Assembly (NCBI RefSeq): GCF_002794355.1
Contig: NZ_PGOI01000013.1
Span: 1 to 64,000, forward strand
DNA from: Pseudorhodobacter sp. MZDSW-24AT
GTDB taxonomy: Bacteria > Pseudomonadota > Alphaproteobacteria > Rhodobacterales > Rhodobacteraceae
Reading direction: 5' to 3'
DNA: 64,000 bases
Shown piece after piece: positions 1-8,812 of this stretch. The notes below the pieces were generated by a model, which made no database searches, was not told the origin of the DNA, and worked only from the letters and a program-made list of their open reading frames with translations. Every line of letters begins with the position of its first letter. Position 1 is the first letter of the stretch. The position numbers and the translations under genes were made by a program.

Positions 1-375
1 CGCCGCCGCCCGCACCGCCGCCGCCGCCTCGCCGCTGATCTCGGCCAGCCGCGCCTCGGGGGCCAGCGTGTAGGAGGGCACCGCACAGGCCCAGCCGCGC
101 GCCAGCGCCCCCGCCGCCAGATGCGACCAATCCCCCCGGTCAAAGGCCATCCAATAGCCGCCATGCAGGTAGACCATCACCCCGCGCGGCCTGCCTTCGG
201 GCAGGAACAGATCCCAGCGCTGCCGCGCCCCCGGCCCATAGGTCCGCCCCAGATCGCAGCGCGTGGCCTCCCGAAACGCCGCCGCCGCCGCGCGCCACTT
301 CGGCACAAAGCCATCCGCCCCCGGAATAAAGGCCCCATTGGCATAGGCCCGGTCGGCTTCGCTTGCAAAATCCAT
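1..375 (-). CDS. alpha/beta hydrolase, N-terminal part (runs off the left edge)
   Basis: An open frame starts with ATG at 375 and continues to the first base, giving 125 residues of the N-terminus. The diagnostic signal is the oxyanion-hole motif HGGYW, preceded by a hydrophobic strand (GVMVYL), as in alpha/beta hydrolase-fold esterases and kynurenine-formamidase-like enzymes. The nucleophile elbow and the catalytic Asp/His lie outside the window, so the substrate cannot be named. It is divergent from the succinate-semialdehyde dehydrogenase gene, which starts 119 bp away. The fold is well supported and the function is open. Confidence 0.75.
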   Translation of the reverse strand, partial: MDFASEADRAYANGAFIPGADGFVPKWRAAAAAFREATRCDLGRTYGPGARQRWDLFLPEGRPRGVMVYLHGGYWMAFDRGDWSHLAAGALARGWACAVPSYTLAPEARLAEISGEAAAAVRAAA

Positions 376-493
376 CCCACACGCCCCGATTTGATCAAAA
401 ATCAGGCAGCTTCCCGCCCCGCCGCCCTGTCGGAACTGGACAGCCCGCCCGCCCCATGCTTTGCATGAGACACACCGAAATGGGAGGCCCCAC

Positions 494-1972
494 ATGCTCG
501 ATTCCGTGACCGATCTCGCGTCGCTCCTGAAAGATCCTTCGCTTCTCGCCACCAAGGCCTATGTCGCGGGCGAGTGGATCGATGCCGATGATGGCGAAAC
601 CTTCGCCGTGATCAACCCCGCGCGCGGCGACGAAATCGCCCGCGTGCCCAACCTTGGCCGCGCCGAAACCGCCCGCGCCATCGCCGCCGCCAACACCGCG
701 ATGAAAGACTGGGCCGCCCGCACCGGCAAGGAACGCGCGCAGGTCCTGCGCAAATGGTTTGAATTGATGATGGCCCATCAGGACGACCTCGGCACCATCC
801 TCACCGCCGAAATGGGCAAACCGCTGGCCGAAGCCAAGGGCGAAATCGCCTATGGCGCCTCCTTCATCGAATGGTTCGGCGAAGAGGCCAAACGCGTCTA
901 CGGCGAAACCGTCCCCGGCCATCAGCGCGACAAGCGCATCACGGTGCTGAAACAGCCGATCGGCGTGGTCGGCTCGATCACGCCTTGGAACTTCCCCAAT
1001 GCGATGATCACCCGCAAGGCCGGCCCCGCCCTCGCCGCTGGCTGCGGCTTTGTCGCCCGCCCCGCCGCCGAAACCCCGCTCTCGGCGCTGGCCATGGCGG
1101 TCTTGGGCGAGCGCGCGGGCCTGCCAAAAGGCATCCTCTCGGTCATCACCTCGCGCAAATCCTCCGACATCGGCAAGGAATTCTGCGAAAACCCCATCGT
1201 GCGCAAACTCACCTTCACCGGCTCCACCGAGGTGGGGCGCATCCTGCTGCGCCAGGCCGCCGATCAGGTGATGAAATGCTCGATGGAACTGGGCGGCAAC
1301 GCCCCCTTCATCGTGTTCGACGACGCCGATCTCGACGCCGCCGTGGCCGGTGCGATGATGTCAAAGTTCCGCAACAACGGCCAAACCTGCGTCTGCGCCA
1401 ACCGCATCTATGTGCAGGCCGGGGTCTATGACGCCTTCGCCGCCAAACTTCAGGCCGCGGTGGCGAAAACCCGCGTCGGCGATGGCCTCTCCGAAGATGT
1501 GCAATTCGGCCCGCTGATCAACAAAGCCGCCGTGGAAAAGGTCGAAGAACACATCGCCGACGCCACCGCCAAAGGCGCGAAAATCGAAACCGGCGGCAAC
1601 CGCCACGCCCTTGGCGGCAATTTCTTCGAGCCCACCATCCTCACCGGCGTCACCGAGGATATGCTGGTCACCACCGAAGAAACCTTCGGCCCCCTCGCGC
1701 CGCTCTTCAAGTTCGACACCGAAGAGGAAGTCGTGGCCAAGGCCAATGACACCATCTTCGGCCTCGCCAGCTATTTCTACAGCCGCGAGATCGGGCGCAT
1801 CACCCGCGTGCAAGAGGCGCTCGAATACGGCATTGTCGGCGTGAACACCGGCATCATCTCGACCGAACTCGCCCCCTTCGGCGGCGTCAAGCAATCCGGC
1901 CTCGGCCGTGAAGGCAGCCACCACGGCATGGATGACTACCTCGAGCTCAAATACGTCTGCCTCTCGATCTAA
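494..1972 (+). CDS. gabD: succinate-semialdehyde dehydrogenase, NAD(P)-dependent
   Basis: This 492-residue aldehyde dehydrogenase is predicted to oxidise succinic semialdehyde to succinate, feeding 4-aminobutyrate carbon into the TCA cycle. The ALDH hallmarks are present: the substrate/cofactor loop PWNFP, the nucleotide-binding FTGSTEVG, the general base Glu265 in MELGG and the catalytic Cys299 in NNGQTCVC. Length matches GabD. A longer frame opens with TTG at 461, but ATG 494 has a GGGAGG ribosome-binding site about 6 bp upstream and gives the usual N-terminus. The cofactor-site segment reads ARPA where many ALDHs have a lysine in KPA, which may influence NAD/NADP preference. Other short-chain semialdehydes are possible substrates. 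Confidence 0.9.
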   Translation: MLDSVTDLASLLKDPSLLATKAYVAGEWIDADDGETFAVINPARGDEIARVPNLGRAETARAIAAANTAMKDWAARTGKERAQVLRKWFELMMAHQDDLGTILTAEMGKPLAEAKGEIAYGASFIEWFGEEAKRVYGETVPGHQRDKRITVLKQPIGVVGSITPWNFPNAMITRKAGPALAAGCGFVARPAAETPLSALAMAVLGERAGLPKGILSVITSRKSSDIGKEFCENPIVRKLTFTGSTEVGRILLRQAADQVMKCSMELGGNAPFIVFDDADLDAAVAGAMMSKFRNNGQTCVCANRIYVQAGVYDAFAAKLQAAVAKTRVGDGLSEDVQFGPLINKAAVEKVEEHIADATAKGAKIETGGNRHALGGNFFEPTILTGVTEDMLVTTEETFGPLAPLFKFDTEEEVVAKANDTIFGLASYFYSREIGRITRVQEALEYGIVGVNTGIISTELAPFGGVKQSGLGREGSHHGMDDYLELKYVCLSI

Positions 1973-1975
1973 ACC

Positions 1976-2012
1976 AAAAGGGCGCGCGGACCAAAGCCTC
2001 GCGCGCCCTTTT
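1976..2012 (+). terminator. rho-independent terminator after gabD
   Basis: A 13-bp perfect inverted repeat (1976-1988 and 2000-2012, AAAAGGGCGCGCG and its complement) encloses an 11-nt loop and ends in TTTT. It starts four bases after the gabD stop codon. Its A/T ends on both sides would let it act in either direction. Confidence 0.85.
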
Positions 2013-2020
2013 GCCTTTAT

Positions 2021-2069
2021 CTTGGCTTAAATATCCGCAGGGGGTCCAAGGGGGCGGCACGCCCCCTTG
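2021..2069 (+). repeat. intergenic GC-rich repeat, copy 1 of 4
   Basis: An AAATATCC-type box is followed by a G-run, a GCGGCACGCC core and a C-run that can fold back. Related copies lie at 8741-8790, 15014-15078 and 37361-37411, all between genes. This copy is the most diverged and sits between the convergent gabD and DUF1190 genes. Confidence 0.55.
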
Positions 2070-2095
2070 TCCGCACTTGGCCCGAAGTGCGCCGT

Positions 2096-2668
2096 TCAGC
2101 CGCCCACCGACCGCGTCGCCGCCGCGCCGCCAAAGCCGCCCCGGCTTTGCACCGCCGCCCGCGTCATCGGCGGCTGACCGGCCGTCGTCGGGGCCTTGGC
2201 AAAGGCCGCCGTGCCCATCTTGCCGGTGGAATTGAGCCGCGAAAGCTGGGTGCCCCCGGTCGGCGTCGCATAGCCGCCGCCCGCCTTGGGCACCACCGGC
2301 TGCGCCATCGCACGCCCGCCGCCCAGCGCCTGTCCGATCAGATAGCCCGCCAGCAGCGGCATGAAGATGCTGCCGCCGCCGCCGGATCCGGCCGCCGCGT
2401 CGCCGCCGCAATTGCCCACCCCATGCTCTTCCTCGCACAGCTCCCGGCTTTCATAACGCGGCGCGGTTTCCGCGTGCAAAGCCTGCGCCTCGGCAAAGGT
2501 CGCGGCGCAATCTTCCCGCGTGAACCAGCCGCTCTGCGCCGCCGCCGCCACGCAGGACGCCTCATCGGGAAAGGCCGCCGCATCCGTCTGCTCTTCCTGC
2601 TGACAGGCCGCCAGCCCGAACGCCGCCGCTCCCAATATCCCCAGTGACACTGCGCGTGATCTTTTCAT
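2096..2668 (-). CDS. DUF1190 family lipoprotein (YgiB/YjfM-like)
   Basis: This 190-residue protein begins with a lipoprotein signal peptide (MKRSRAVS, hydrophobic core, lipobox LAAC with the lipidated Cys near residue 21). A Cys-containing domain and a low-complexity Gly/Ala tail follow. The family matches E. coli YgiB, which is encoded next to YgiC, and the same pairing occurs here: the start codon follows the stop of the ATP-grasp gene by 4 bp. ATG 2668 is preferred over ATG 2683 because the latter lies inside the upstream gene and would spoil the signal peptide. It is presumably anchored in the envelope. Its molecular role is unknown. Confidence 0.8.
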   Translation of the reverse strand: MKRSRAVSLGILGAAAFGLAACQQEEQTDAAAFPDEASCVAAAAQSGWFTREDCAATFAEAQALHAETAPRYESRELCEEEHGVGNCGGDAAAGSGGGGSIFMPLLAGYLIGQALGGGRAMAQPVVPKAGGGYATPTGGTQLSRLNSTGKMGTAAFAKAPTTAGQPPMTRAAVQSRGGFGGAAATRSVGG

Positions 2669-2672
2669 GGCT

Positions 2673-3854
2673 TCACCCTTCAATGAAATGCGGCTTGAAC
2701 CGCGACAGGTCTTGCGTAATCAGCGCCCGGTCCTCGCGCACCCCCAAGCCCACACAGGCCTCCCCCACCATCCAGGCCCCGATCACCGGGCGAAAGCCGC
2801 CCATCACCGGCAGCGGCTGATAGCCCTGCACGATCATCGGATGCCGGTCATAGTCGCGGTTGGTGGCCCGCTCCAACACCTTCCCTTGCGCGGTGATCGT
2901 CACCGACGCCCCCTCGCGCGAGAAAATCGGCTTGGTCACGTGCCCTGCCAGCATCAGATGCGCGGCATCGGCCAAGCCCTTGGTGTCATCGGCAAAAAAC
3001 GCAGGCAGCAGGTTGGGATGGCCCGGAAACATCTGCCACAGCACCGGCAGGATCGCCTTGTTCGACACCAGCGCCTTCCACGCAGGCTCGATGAACCGGC
3101 ACTGCGCCCCCGCCAGATGCGCCGAAAATTCATCGGCAAACAGGTCTTCCCACGGATAAAGCTTGAACAAGGTCCCGATCACCCGGTCCTCGGCATCGGT
3201 GAACTGGCCCTGATCGCTGATCCCGATCTTCTCCAGATCGGTGTAATGCGCCCCCATCCCTGCCTCGCGCGCGGCCCAAGCCATGGTTTCCACCGTGGCA
3301 TAATCCTCGGGCGCGCCCGCGATGGCGGCGAAATGCAGATCGGTGTCGGGCGGGAAGATCTCGGCAAAGCGCTCCACCAGCGCCTCATGGATGCGGTTGA
3401 ACTGATCACTGCCCTCGGGCAACACGCGGGCAGCGAGCTGATCTTCATACCACAGCCACTGAAAGCTCGCGCTTTCATACAGCGATGTCGGCGTATCGGC
3501 GTTGTATTCCAGCAGCTTGGCCGGTCCCTTGCCATCATAGGCCAGATCGAACCGCCCATAAACCTCGGGCTCGCCCGCCTCCCAACTGTCGCGGATGAAC
3601 TCCCAGCGCAGGCGCGGCAGGCCCATCCGCTCCATCAAGGCCTCATCGGCCAGCACCGCCGCCACCGCCTCACGGCACATGCCGTGCAATTCGGTGCACG
3701 GATCTTCGATCTGGCCTTCGATCTCCTCCAATGTGAAGGCATAGGCCGAGGTCTCGTCCCAATAGGGCTCGCCATGCATGTCGGCAAAGGTAAAGCCAAG
3801 CTCTGCGGCCTTCGCGCGCCACTCCGGACGCTCGGGCAAGGTGATACGGTCCAA
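2673..3854 (-). CDS. glutathionylspermidine synthase-like ATP-grasp protein (YgiC/YjfC family)
   Basis: This 393-residue ATP-grasp enzyme belongs to the family of the synthetase domain of glutathionylspermidine synthase and E. coli YgiC. Recognisable blocks are RWEFIRDSW, the LEYNADTPTSLYE segment and the C-terminal nucleotide-binding stretch ending GAWMVGEACVGLGVRED. Members are thought to form peptide-amine type bonds, but the substrate is not known. The start chosen is TTG 3854 (LDRITLPERP) because AGGAG lies 6 bp upstream and homologues begin there. An in-frame ATG at 3932 would add 26 residues without family support. It forms a two-gene operon with the DUF1190 lipoprotein. Confidence 0.82.
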   Translation of the reverse strand: MDRITLPERPEWRAKAAELGFTFADMHGEPYWDETSAYAFTLEEIEGQIEDPCTELHGMCREAVAAVLADEALMERMGLPRLRWEFIRDSWEAGEPEVYGRFDLAYDGKGPAKLLEYNADTPTSLYESASFQWLWYEDQLAARVLPEGSDQFNRIHEALVERFAEIFPPDTDLHFAAIAGAPEDYATVETMAWAAREAGMGAHYTDLEKIGISDQGQFTDAEDRVIGTLFKLYPWEDLFADEFSAHLAGAQCRFIEPAWKALVSNKAILPVLWQMFPGHPNLLPAFFADDTKGLADAAHLMLAGHVTKPIFSREGASVTITAQGKVLERATNRDYDRHPMIVQGYQPLPVMGGFRPVIGAWMVGEACVGLGVREDRALITQDLSRFKPHFIEG

Positions 3855-3954
3855 CTCTGTCTCCTCGTGCTGGCCCTTGATATGGCCCCGGCTTGGGTGC
3901 GGCGCAACCGGACACACTGTCCCAAGCGCCACAGGCCTCTGCGCCCGGCGCGGC

Positions 3955-4191
3955 TCAGAAGGTGCGGAAGGTCATCGTGGTCAGCGTGCGGCTGATCCCC
4001 GGAATGTCGAACAGTGCCGCGTTCAGGAACTGGCCCACATCCTGATCCTCGGGAATATAGACCTTGGCCATCAGATCATATTCGCCGCTGGTGGAATACA
4101 TCTCCGACACCACCTCCCGGTCCCAGATGGCATTGGCCACCTCATAGGTCTTGCCGGGGGTGCAGCGGAACTGAACGAATACACAGCGCAT
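3955..4191 (-). CDS. Lrp/AsnC-type ligand-binding (RAM) domain protein, no DNA-binding domain
   Basis: This 78-residue protein consists of a single RAM domain, the effector-binding alpha/beta sandwich of Lrp/AsnC regulators. The family pattern is visible in GEYDLMAKVYIP and the ending TTMTFRTF. There is no helix-turn-helix, so it is a stand-alone type that may bind small molecules or form mixed oligomers with full regulators. ATG 4191 follows an AGGAGG site. It lies between the YgiC-like gene and the helicase gene on the same strand. Confidence 0.82.
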   Translation of the reverse strand: MRCVFVQFRCTPGKTYEVANAIWDREVVSEMYSTSGEYDLMAKVYIPEDQDVGQFLNAALFDIPGISRTLTTMTFRTF

Positions 4192-4248
4192 GGGGGGCCT
4201 CCTGTCCTTGACGGTCACCCTAGCGCGCGTGTCCCGCAGGATAAAGGG

Positions 4249-5787
4249 TCAGCCGTCGCTTTGCGCGCGCAGCGTCAGCGGCACCGAAGCAGGCTTCAGA
4301 TCGTCCACCACCAGCGGCCCCAAAGGCCGCGCCAGCCGCGCCCGCACCACCCAGAACAGCCGCTTTTCCGCCCGGGTGATCGCCACATAGGCCAGCCGCT
4401 TCCACAGCGGCAACCCGGCCTCCGACCGCCCTGCCTGCGCGGCGGCAAAAAGATCCGGGGAAAACACCTGCACATTCTCCCACTGGCTGCCTTGCGCCTT
4501 GTGAATCGTCACCGCCGCCCCGTGCAGGAACGCGGCCCCCATGGTGGCGGCACTGGCGATCAGCGGCTCATCCTCATCGGGCCGCTCGATCTTGATGATG
4601 CTGGCGGCCGAAACCTGCGGATCTTCGGCCCCCACCACATGGATCTTGGCAAAACCGGGGCGGTTGCCGGGGCCAAGGTAGATCACCTGCGCCCCCTTGA
4701 TCAGCCCGCGCGCTTCCAGATCGATCCGCTTTTTGCGATGCTTCAAGGGCAGTTCGATCCCGTCACAGATCAAGGGCTCCCCCGGCAACAGCGCGTCATC
4801 CGGCGCGCCATGCGCGGCGCGGAAGGCGGTGATCAGCCGGATGCGGGTGGCATTGCGCCACACAAGCGCGGGCGAGCGCGCCATCATGTCGGCATCCACC
4901 CGCTCGGCCCAGACCACCCGCTCGTCCCGCTTGGCCGCCTCCTCGACCAGCCGCTCGAACTGGTCAAAGCCGATGTCAGGGTCGGCCAAAGCATGGGCCA
5001 GATCCAGAATCGGGTTGTCCTGCGCCTGCCGGTGAATGCGGTTCAGCATCAGCTTCTTGCTGTCGCCCAGCCGGTCAAACACCATGCTGCCCGATTGCCC
5101 CACCGGGGCCAGCTGCGCCGGATCACCAAACAGCACCAGCGTCGGGAAAATCTCGCGCAGGTCGTCAAACTGCCGCTCGTCCAGCATCGAAGATTCGTCG
5201 ATGAACCCCACATCCAAAGGCTCGTCGCGCCGCTTCCAGCCCTTGATGAAATCCGACCCCCGCAACCCCGCCGCCGCCAGCGCCCCGGGGATCGAGGCAA
5301 CCTGCTGATAAAAGGCAAACGCCCGGTCCAACGCCAGATCCGGCAGATCCTCGATCACCGGACGGTCGCCGGTGCCGGTCAGCCACTCGGCAATCTTCTC
5401 ATATTGCGGGTCATAAAGAGGGGTATACAGGATGCGGTGAATGGTGGTCGCGGGCACCCCGCGCATCCGCAGCACACTTGCCGCCTTGTTGGTCGGCGCC
5501 AGCACCGCCAGCGTGCGGCGCTCCTTGCGCTTCTTGCCTTCGTAATCGCCCGAAACCACCTCGACGCCTGCCTCGATCATCGCGCGCGTCAACTGGGCCA
5601 GCAGCATGGTCTTGCCCGACCCGGCCTTGCCCATCACCGCCAGAACGGTGGATTTCCCCTCGCCGGGCGGCGACAGCGCGCCATGGTCCAGATCGATCCC
5701 GGCCGCCAACAGATCGGCGGCCACACGGTCATGCGCTTCGGCCTGATCGTCGGAAAGGGTCAAGGCAAGGGGGGCGGGCTGGGTCAT
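4249..5787 (-). CDS. ATP-dependent RecD-like (SF1) DNA helicase
   Basis: This protein of about 512 residues is a superfamily 1 helicase of the RecD/Dda type. Visible motifs are the Walker A GKAGSGKT, motif Ia APTNKAA, Walker B/motif II IDESSML, motif III GDPAQLAPVG and the C-terminal UvrD-like block VTIHKAQGSQ and YVAITRAEKRLFW. It should translocate on single-stranded DNA during repair or recombination. It lacks the longer N-terminal domain of E. coli RecD. The N-terminus is uncertain: ATGs at 5805, 5793 and 5787 share the frame and none has a clear ribosome-binding site. Confidence 0.86.
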   Translation of the reverse strand: MTQPAPLALTLSDDQAEAHDRVAADLLAAGIDLDHGALSPPGEGKSTVLAVMGKAGSGKTMLLAQLTRAMIEAGVEVVSGDYEGKKRKERRTLAVLAPTNKAASVLRMRGVPATTIHRILYTPLYDPQYEKIAEWLTGTGDRPVIEDLPDLALDRAFAFYQQVASIPGALAAAGLRGSDFIKGWKRRDEPLDVGFIDESSMLDERQFDDLREIFPTLVLFGDPAQLAPVGQSGSMVFDRLGDSKKLMLNRIHRQAQDNPILDLAHALADPDIGFDQFERLVEEAAKRDERVVWAERVDADMMARSPALVWRNATRIRLITAFRAAHGAPDDALLPGEPLICDGIELPLKHRKKRIDLEARGLIKGAQVIYLGPGNRPGFAKIHVVGAEDPQVSAASIIKIERPDEDEPLIASAATMGAAFLHGAAVTIHKAQGSQWENVQVFSPDLFAAAQAGRSEAGLPLWKRLAYVAITRAEKRLFWVVRARLARPLGPLVVDDLKPASVPLTLRAQSDG

Positions 5788-5872
5788 GCTCATGGCCGCG
5801 ACCATAGGGCCAAGCCCCGCCCGGCACCAGAGCAGAGCGCAGCAAAACCCGCCTGCCCCCTGCCCCCGCGGC

Positions 5873-5894
5873 AGGGCGGGGTTAACCCCGCCCT
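5873..5894. terminator. perfect palindrome, probable terminator hairpin after ccr
   Basis: AGGGCGGGGTT followed by its exact complement makes a 22-bp perfect palindrome between the ccr stop and the helicase start. There is no T-run. A near-identical stem (GCAGGGCGGGG plus complement) occurs at 62171-62196, so it may be a dispersed hairpin unit rather than a simple terminator. Confidence 0.5.
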
Positions 5895-5913
5895 ACACCC
5901 GAAAACACAAGGC

Positions 5914-7206
5914 TCACCCCCGGCGGCTCGCCTCCAGCGTGTCATCAAAGGTGCGCAAACCCGTCACCGGCGCCTGCACCAGCACCGCCATATTCCCCGG
6001 CTTGTGCTGGTTGCGCATCATCTTGGTATGCGCCTTCGGAATATCCCCCCAAGGAAACACCTCCGACATGCACGGATCCAGCCGCCGCTCGATCATCAGC
6101 TTGTTCGCCGCCGCCGCCTGTTTCAGATGCGCGAAATGGCTGCCCTGCAAACGCTTCTGATGCATCCACATATAGCGCACGTCAAAGGTGCAGTTGAATC
6201 CGCTGGTGCCCGCACAGATCACCACCATGCCGCCCTTCTTGCACACAAGGCTGCTGACCGGAAATGTCGCCTCCCCCGGATGCTCGAACACCATGTCGAC
6301 ATTCACGCCCTTGCCGGTGATGTCCCAGATCGCCTTGCCAAACTTGCGCGCCTCGGCGAACCAGGCCGCATAGTCCGGGCTCCCCACCTTCGGCAATTGC
6401 CCCCAGCACTTGAACTCGTTGCGGTTGATCACGCCCTTGGCGCCCATCGACATCACAAACGCGCGCTTGCTCTCATCGCTGATCACGCCAATCGCATTGG
6501 CCCCCGCCGTGTTGATCAGCTGGATCGCATAAGACCCAAGGCCCCCGCTCGCCCCCCAGACCAGCACATTCTGCCCCGGCTTCAGATCATGCGGCTCATG
6601 CCCGAACAGCATCCGATAGGCCGTGGCCAGCGTCAGCGTGTAGCAGGCGCTCTCCTCCCACGTCAGATGCTTGGGCCGCGGCATCAACTGCTGCGCCTGC
6701 ACCCGGGTGAACTGCGCGAAAGACCCGTCATGCGTCTCATAGCCCCAGATCCGCTGCGTGGGCGAAAACATCGGATCGCCCCCGTTGCATTCTTCGTCAT
6801 CGCCGTCGTCCTGATTGCAGTGGATCACCACCTCATCGCCCACTTTCCAGCGCTTGACCTTGTCGCCCACCGCCCAGACGATGCCCGAGGCATCCGACCC
6901 GGCAATGTGATAGGGCTGCTTGTGGCCGTCAAACGGGCTGATCGGCTGGCCAAGCCCGGCCCAGACCCCATTGTAATTGATCCCCGCCGCCATCACCAAC
7001 ACCAGCACCTCATTGCTGTCGATGGTCCAGGTGTCCACCACCTCCTGCTGCATGGCCACCTCCGGCTCGCCATGCCGCTCGCGCCGGATCGCCCAAGCAT
7101 ACATCTGCTTGGGCACATGGCCCAAAGGCGGCAGCTCGCCGATTTCATACAGGTCCTTGATCGGCGCCTCATAGGCGGCGATGGCGGTTTGCGTGTCCAG
7201 AGCCAT
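5914..7206 (-). CDS. ccr: crotonyl-CoA carboxylase/reductase
   Basis: This 430-residue medium-chain dehydrogenase performs reductive carboxylation of crotonyl-CoA to ethylmalonyl-CoA with NADPH, the signature step of the ethylmalonyl-CoA pathway for acetyl-CoA assimilation. Seen in the sequence are the long N-terminal domain (HCNQDDGDDEECNGG region), the NADPH-binding GASGGLGSYAIQL and a family-typical ending near KPGNMAVLVQAP. Length and blocks match Rhodobacter Ccr rather than a simple quinone oxidoreductase. An AGGAAGG site precedes ATG 7206. The divergent-side neighbours are an acyltransferase and ecm, and the promoter region carries a GCAATATTGC palindrome (7284-7293). Confidence 0.95.
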   Translation of the reverse strand: MALDTQTAIAAYEAPIKDLYEIGELPPLGHVPKQMYAWAIRRERHGEPEVAMQQEVVDTWTIDSNEVLVLVMAAGINYNGVWAGLGQPISPFDGHKQPYHIAGSDASGIVWAVGDKVKRWKVGDEVVIHCNQDDGDDEECNGGDPMFSPTQRIWGYETHDGSFAQFTRVQAQQLMPRPKHLTWEESACYTLTLATAYRMLFGHEPHDLKPGQNVLVWGASGGLGSYAIQLINTAGANAIGVISDESKRAFVMSMGAKGVINRNEFKCWGQLPKVGSPDYAAWFAEARKFGKAIWDITGKGVNVDMVFEHPGEATFPVSSLVCKKGGMVVICAGTSGFNCTFDVRYMWMHQKRLQGSHFAHLKQAAAANKLMIERRLDPCMSEVFPWGDIPKAHTKMMRNQHKPGNMAVLVQAPVTGLRTFDDTLEASRRG

Positions 7207-7280
7207 GGGGCCTTCCTCCTGCTGTCATCCAATGCCGCGCCGCAGAATCGCCGCGCCGATGCCCAAGGATAAAGACCCAT

Positions 7281-7296
7281 CGCGCAATATTGCAAT
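7281..7296 (-). promoter_or_regulatory. palindromic site upstream of ccr
   Basis: CGCGCAATATTGCAAT contains the perfect 10-bp palindrome GCAATATTGC (7284-7293), 75 bp upstream of the ccr start in an AT-rich stretch. GCGCAA/TTGCGC half-sites recur before ecm, deoD, mcl2 and the SHMT-like gene. It is an operator candidate only, and no regulator is known for it. Confidence 0.35.
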
Positions 7297-7346
7297 AGTA
7301 TCGAACTAATTTTTGTAATTTTATGTCCGCTGCGTCGCAGAAATCC

Positions 7347-8693
7347 TCACGCCGAGGCCGCCTCCCCCAACCGCTGCCGCACGGGGGCCGCATAAAATGC
7401 CAGCAAATCCTCCATTCCCGGCACCACCTGCCCCGCCGCGTCCAGCACACCGCGCAGCTGCAGCGCCGCCCGGCCTTCGGCCTCGGCCTGCGCCTGCCCG
7501 CCCGGCGCCAGCCGCATCACCGCGCCCGCGGCCTCCAGCCGCGCCGCAAGCGCCGCCACCGGCACCCCCATCGCCACCGAGGCCGCCACCAGCGGCACCG
7601 CCAGCACCGGCACCACCCGCTCCACCTCCGCCATCAGCCGCACGCCCAGCGCTTCCAGATCCTGCCCCGTCATCTGATGCGCGCGCAGGGAAATCGGCCG
7701 CCCAAAACCCGCCGCCGCCGTCCCGAACAGAAACCGCCGCCCGCCTGCCCGCTTCACCGCAATCCGCAGCGCCTCCCACAGCACCCGCAGCAAGGGCGCG
7801 CGGAACCGCCGCCCCCCCTCGCGCGCGGCCTTCACCAACAGCGCATCCTCCAGCACCCGGTCATAGGCGAGGCCCACCGGCACGAACACCACATCGCGCC
7901 CGCCGCGCGCCACCGACGCCGGATCGAACTCGGCCCAGATATAGGACAACAGCCCCATGCGCGCCGCGCCCACCCGCCCGGTCAGGCTCAGCCCGCCTTC
8001 GGGAAACACCGCCTGCGTGGTGCCTTCCGCCGTGGTCATCTGCACATAGCGCGACAGCACCCGGCGATAGAGCGCATTGTGGCTGCCGCGCCGGATGAAA
8101 TAGGCCCCCATCGCCCGGATCAAGCGGCTCAACGGCCAGACCCGTGCCCATTCCCCCACCGCATAGGAAATCGCCGCCCGCCCCGACACCAGCCATGTGA
8201 CCAGCACATAATCCATATTGCTGCGGTGGTTCATCACGAAGATCACGGTGGCGCGCGGGTCGATGGCGCGCAGCTCTTCCGCCACCACCCCCACCCGCAC
8301 CCGGAAAAACACCGCCGAAAGCGCCCGGGCCGCCCGGGTGGCAAAGCCGAAGTAAAACAACGCCGAAAACCCCGGCACGATCTCGCGCGCATAGGTGCGC
8401 GCTTCTTCCAGCACCACCTCCCCCGGCACCCCCTTGGCGGCCGCCCGCTCGGCCACCGCCTCCAGCACCGCCGGATCATACAAAAGCCGCACCACCATAT
8501 CCTGCCGCCGCATCAGCTTGAACGGCTCGATCTTGCGCTCCAGCCGCGCATTCACCCGCGCCAGCAACCGCTCCATCCGCCGCCGGAAAAACCAGCGCAC
8601 CCCCGGCCCGATGATCCGGTCCAAAGCCGCCACACCCGGCAGCGCAAACAGCACCACCACCAACCAGACAGGGATCTCAACGGTCTGAAACAT
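7347..8693 (-). CDS. PlsC-type glycerolipid acyltransferase
   Basis: This 448-residue protein has the acyltransferase signature His156-x4-Asp161 (NHRSNMD) and the second block FPEGGLSLTGR near residue 230. A hydrophobic N-terminal segment (residues 8-24) anchors it in the membrane. It is predicted to transfer acyl chains to glycerol-3-phosphate or lysophosphatidate. It is longer than canonical PlsC (about 240 residues) and has a long C-terminal alpha-helical part, more like PlsB-type family members, so the acyl acceptor is uncertain. It lies between ccr and ecm, transcribed in the ccr direction, 140 bp from ccr. Confidence 0.8.
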   Translation of the reverse strand: MFQTVEIPVWLVVVLFALPGVAALDRIIGPGVRWFFRRRMERLLARVNARLERKIEPFKLMRRQDMVVRLLYDPAVLEAVAERAAAKGVPGEVVLEEARTYAREIVPGFSALFYFGFATRAARALSAVFFRVRVGVVAEELRAIDPRATVIFVMNHRSNMDYVLVTWLVSGRAAISYAVGEWARVWPLSRLIRAMGAYFIRRGSHNALYRRVLSRYVQMTTAEGTTQAVFPEGGLSLTGRVGAARMGLLSYIWAEFDPASVARGGRDVVFVPVGLAYDRVLEDALLVKAAREGGRRFRAPLLRVLWEALRIAVKRAGGRRFLFGTAAAGFGRPISLRAHQMTGQDLEALGVRLMAEVERVVPVLAVPLVAASVAMGVPVAALAARLEAAGAVMRLAPGGQAQAEAEGRAALQLRGVLDAAGQVVPGMEDLLAFYAAPVRQRLGEAASA

Positions 8694-8740
8694 GCGCCAA
8701 CCCTACCCCAACCCCGCGCCCGCGCAATCCATTTGCACCT

Positions 8741-8790
8741 TTTCCAAATACTCCGGGGGGGCGCGGCACGCGCGGGGGGCAGCGCCCCCC
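8741..8790 (+). repeat. intergenic GC-rich repeat, copy 2 of 4
   Basis: CCAAATACTCC plus a G-run, the GCGCGGCACGCGCG core, a second G-run and a C-run form a foldable unit almost identical to copy 3 at 15014-15078. Unlike the other copies it lies between divergent genes (acyltransferase and ecm), where a terminator role makes less sense. Confidence 0.65.
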
Positions 8791-8812
8791 TCCCACGCCT
8801 GCCTTCCCGCGC

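Noticed and set aside
3778-7272. Plus-strand open frame of 1164 codons
   Set aside because: It is antisense to the YgiC-like, RAM-domain, helicase and ccr genes, all with clear motifs. The translation is Arg/Pro/His/Gln-rich with no domain, an effect of high GC at third positions.
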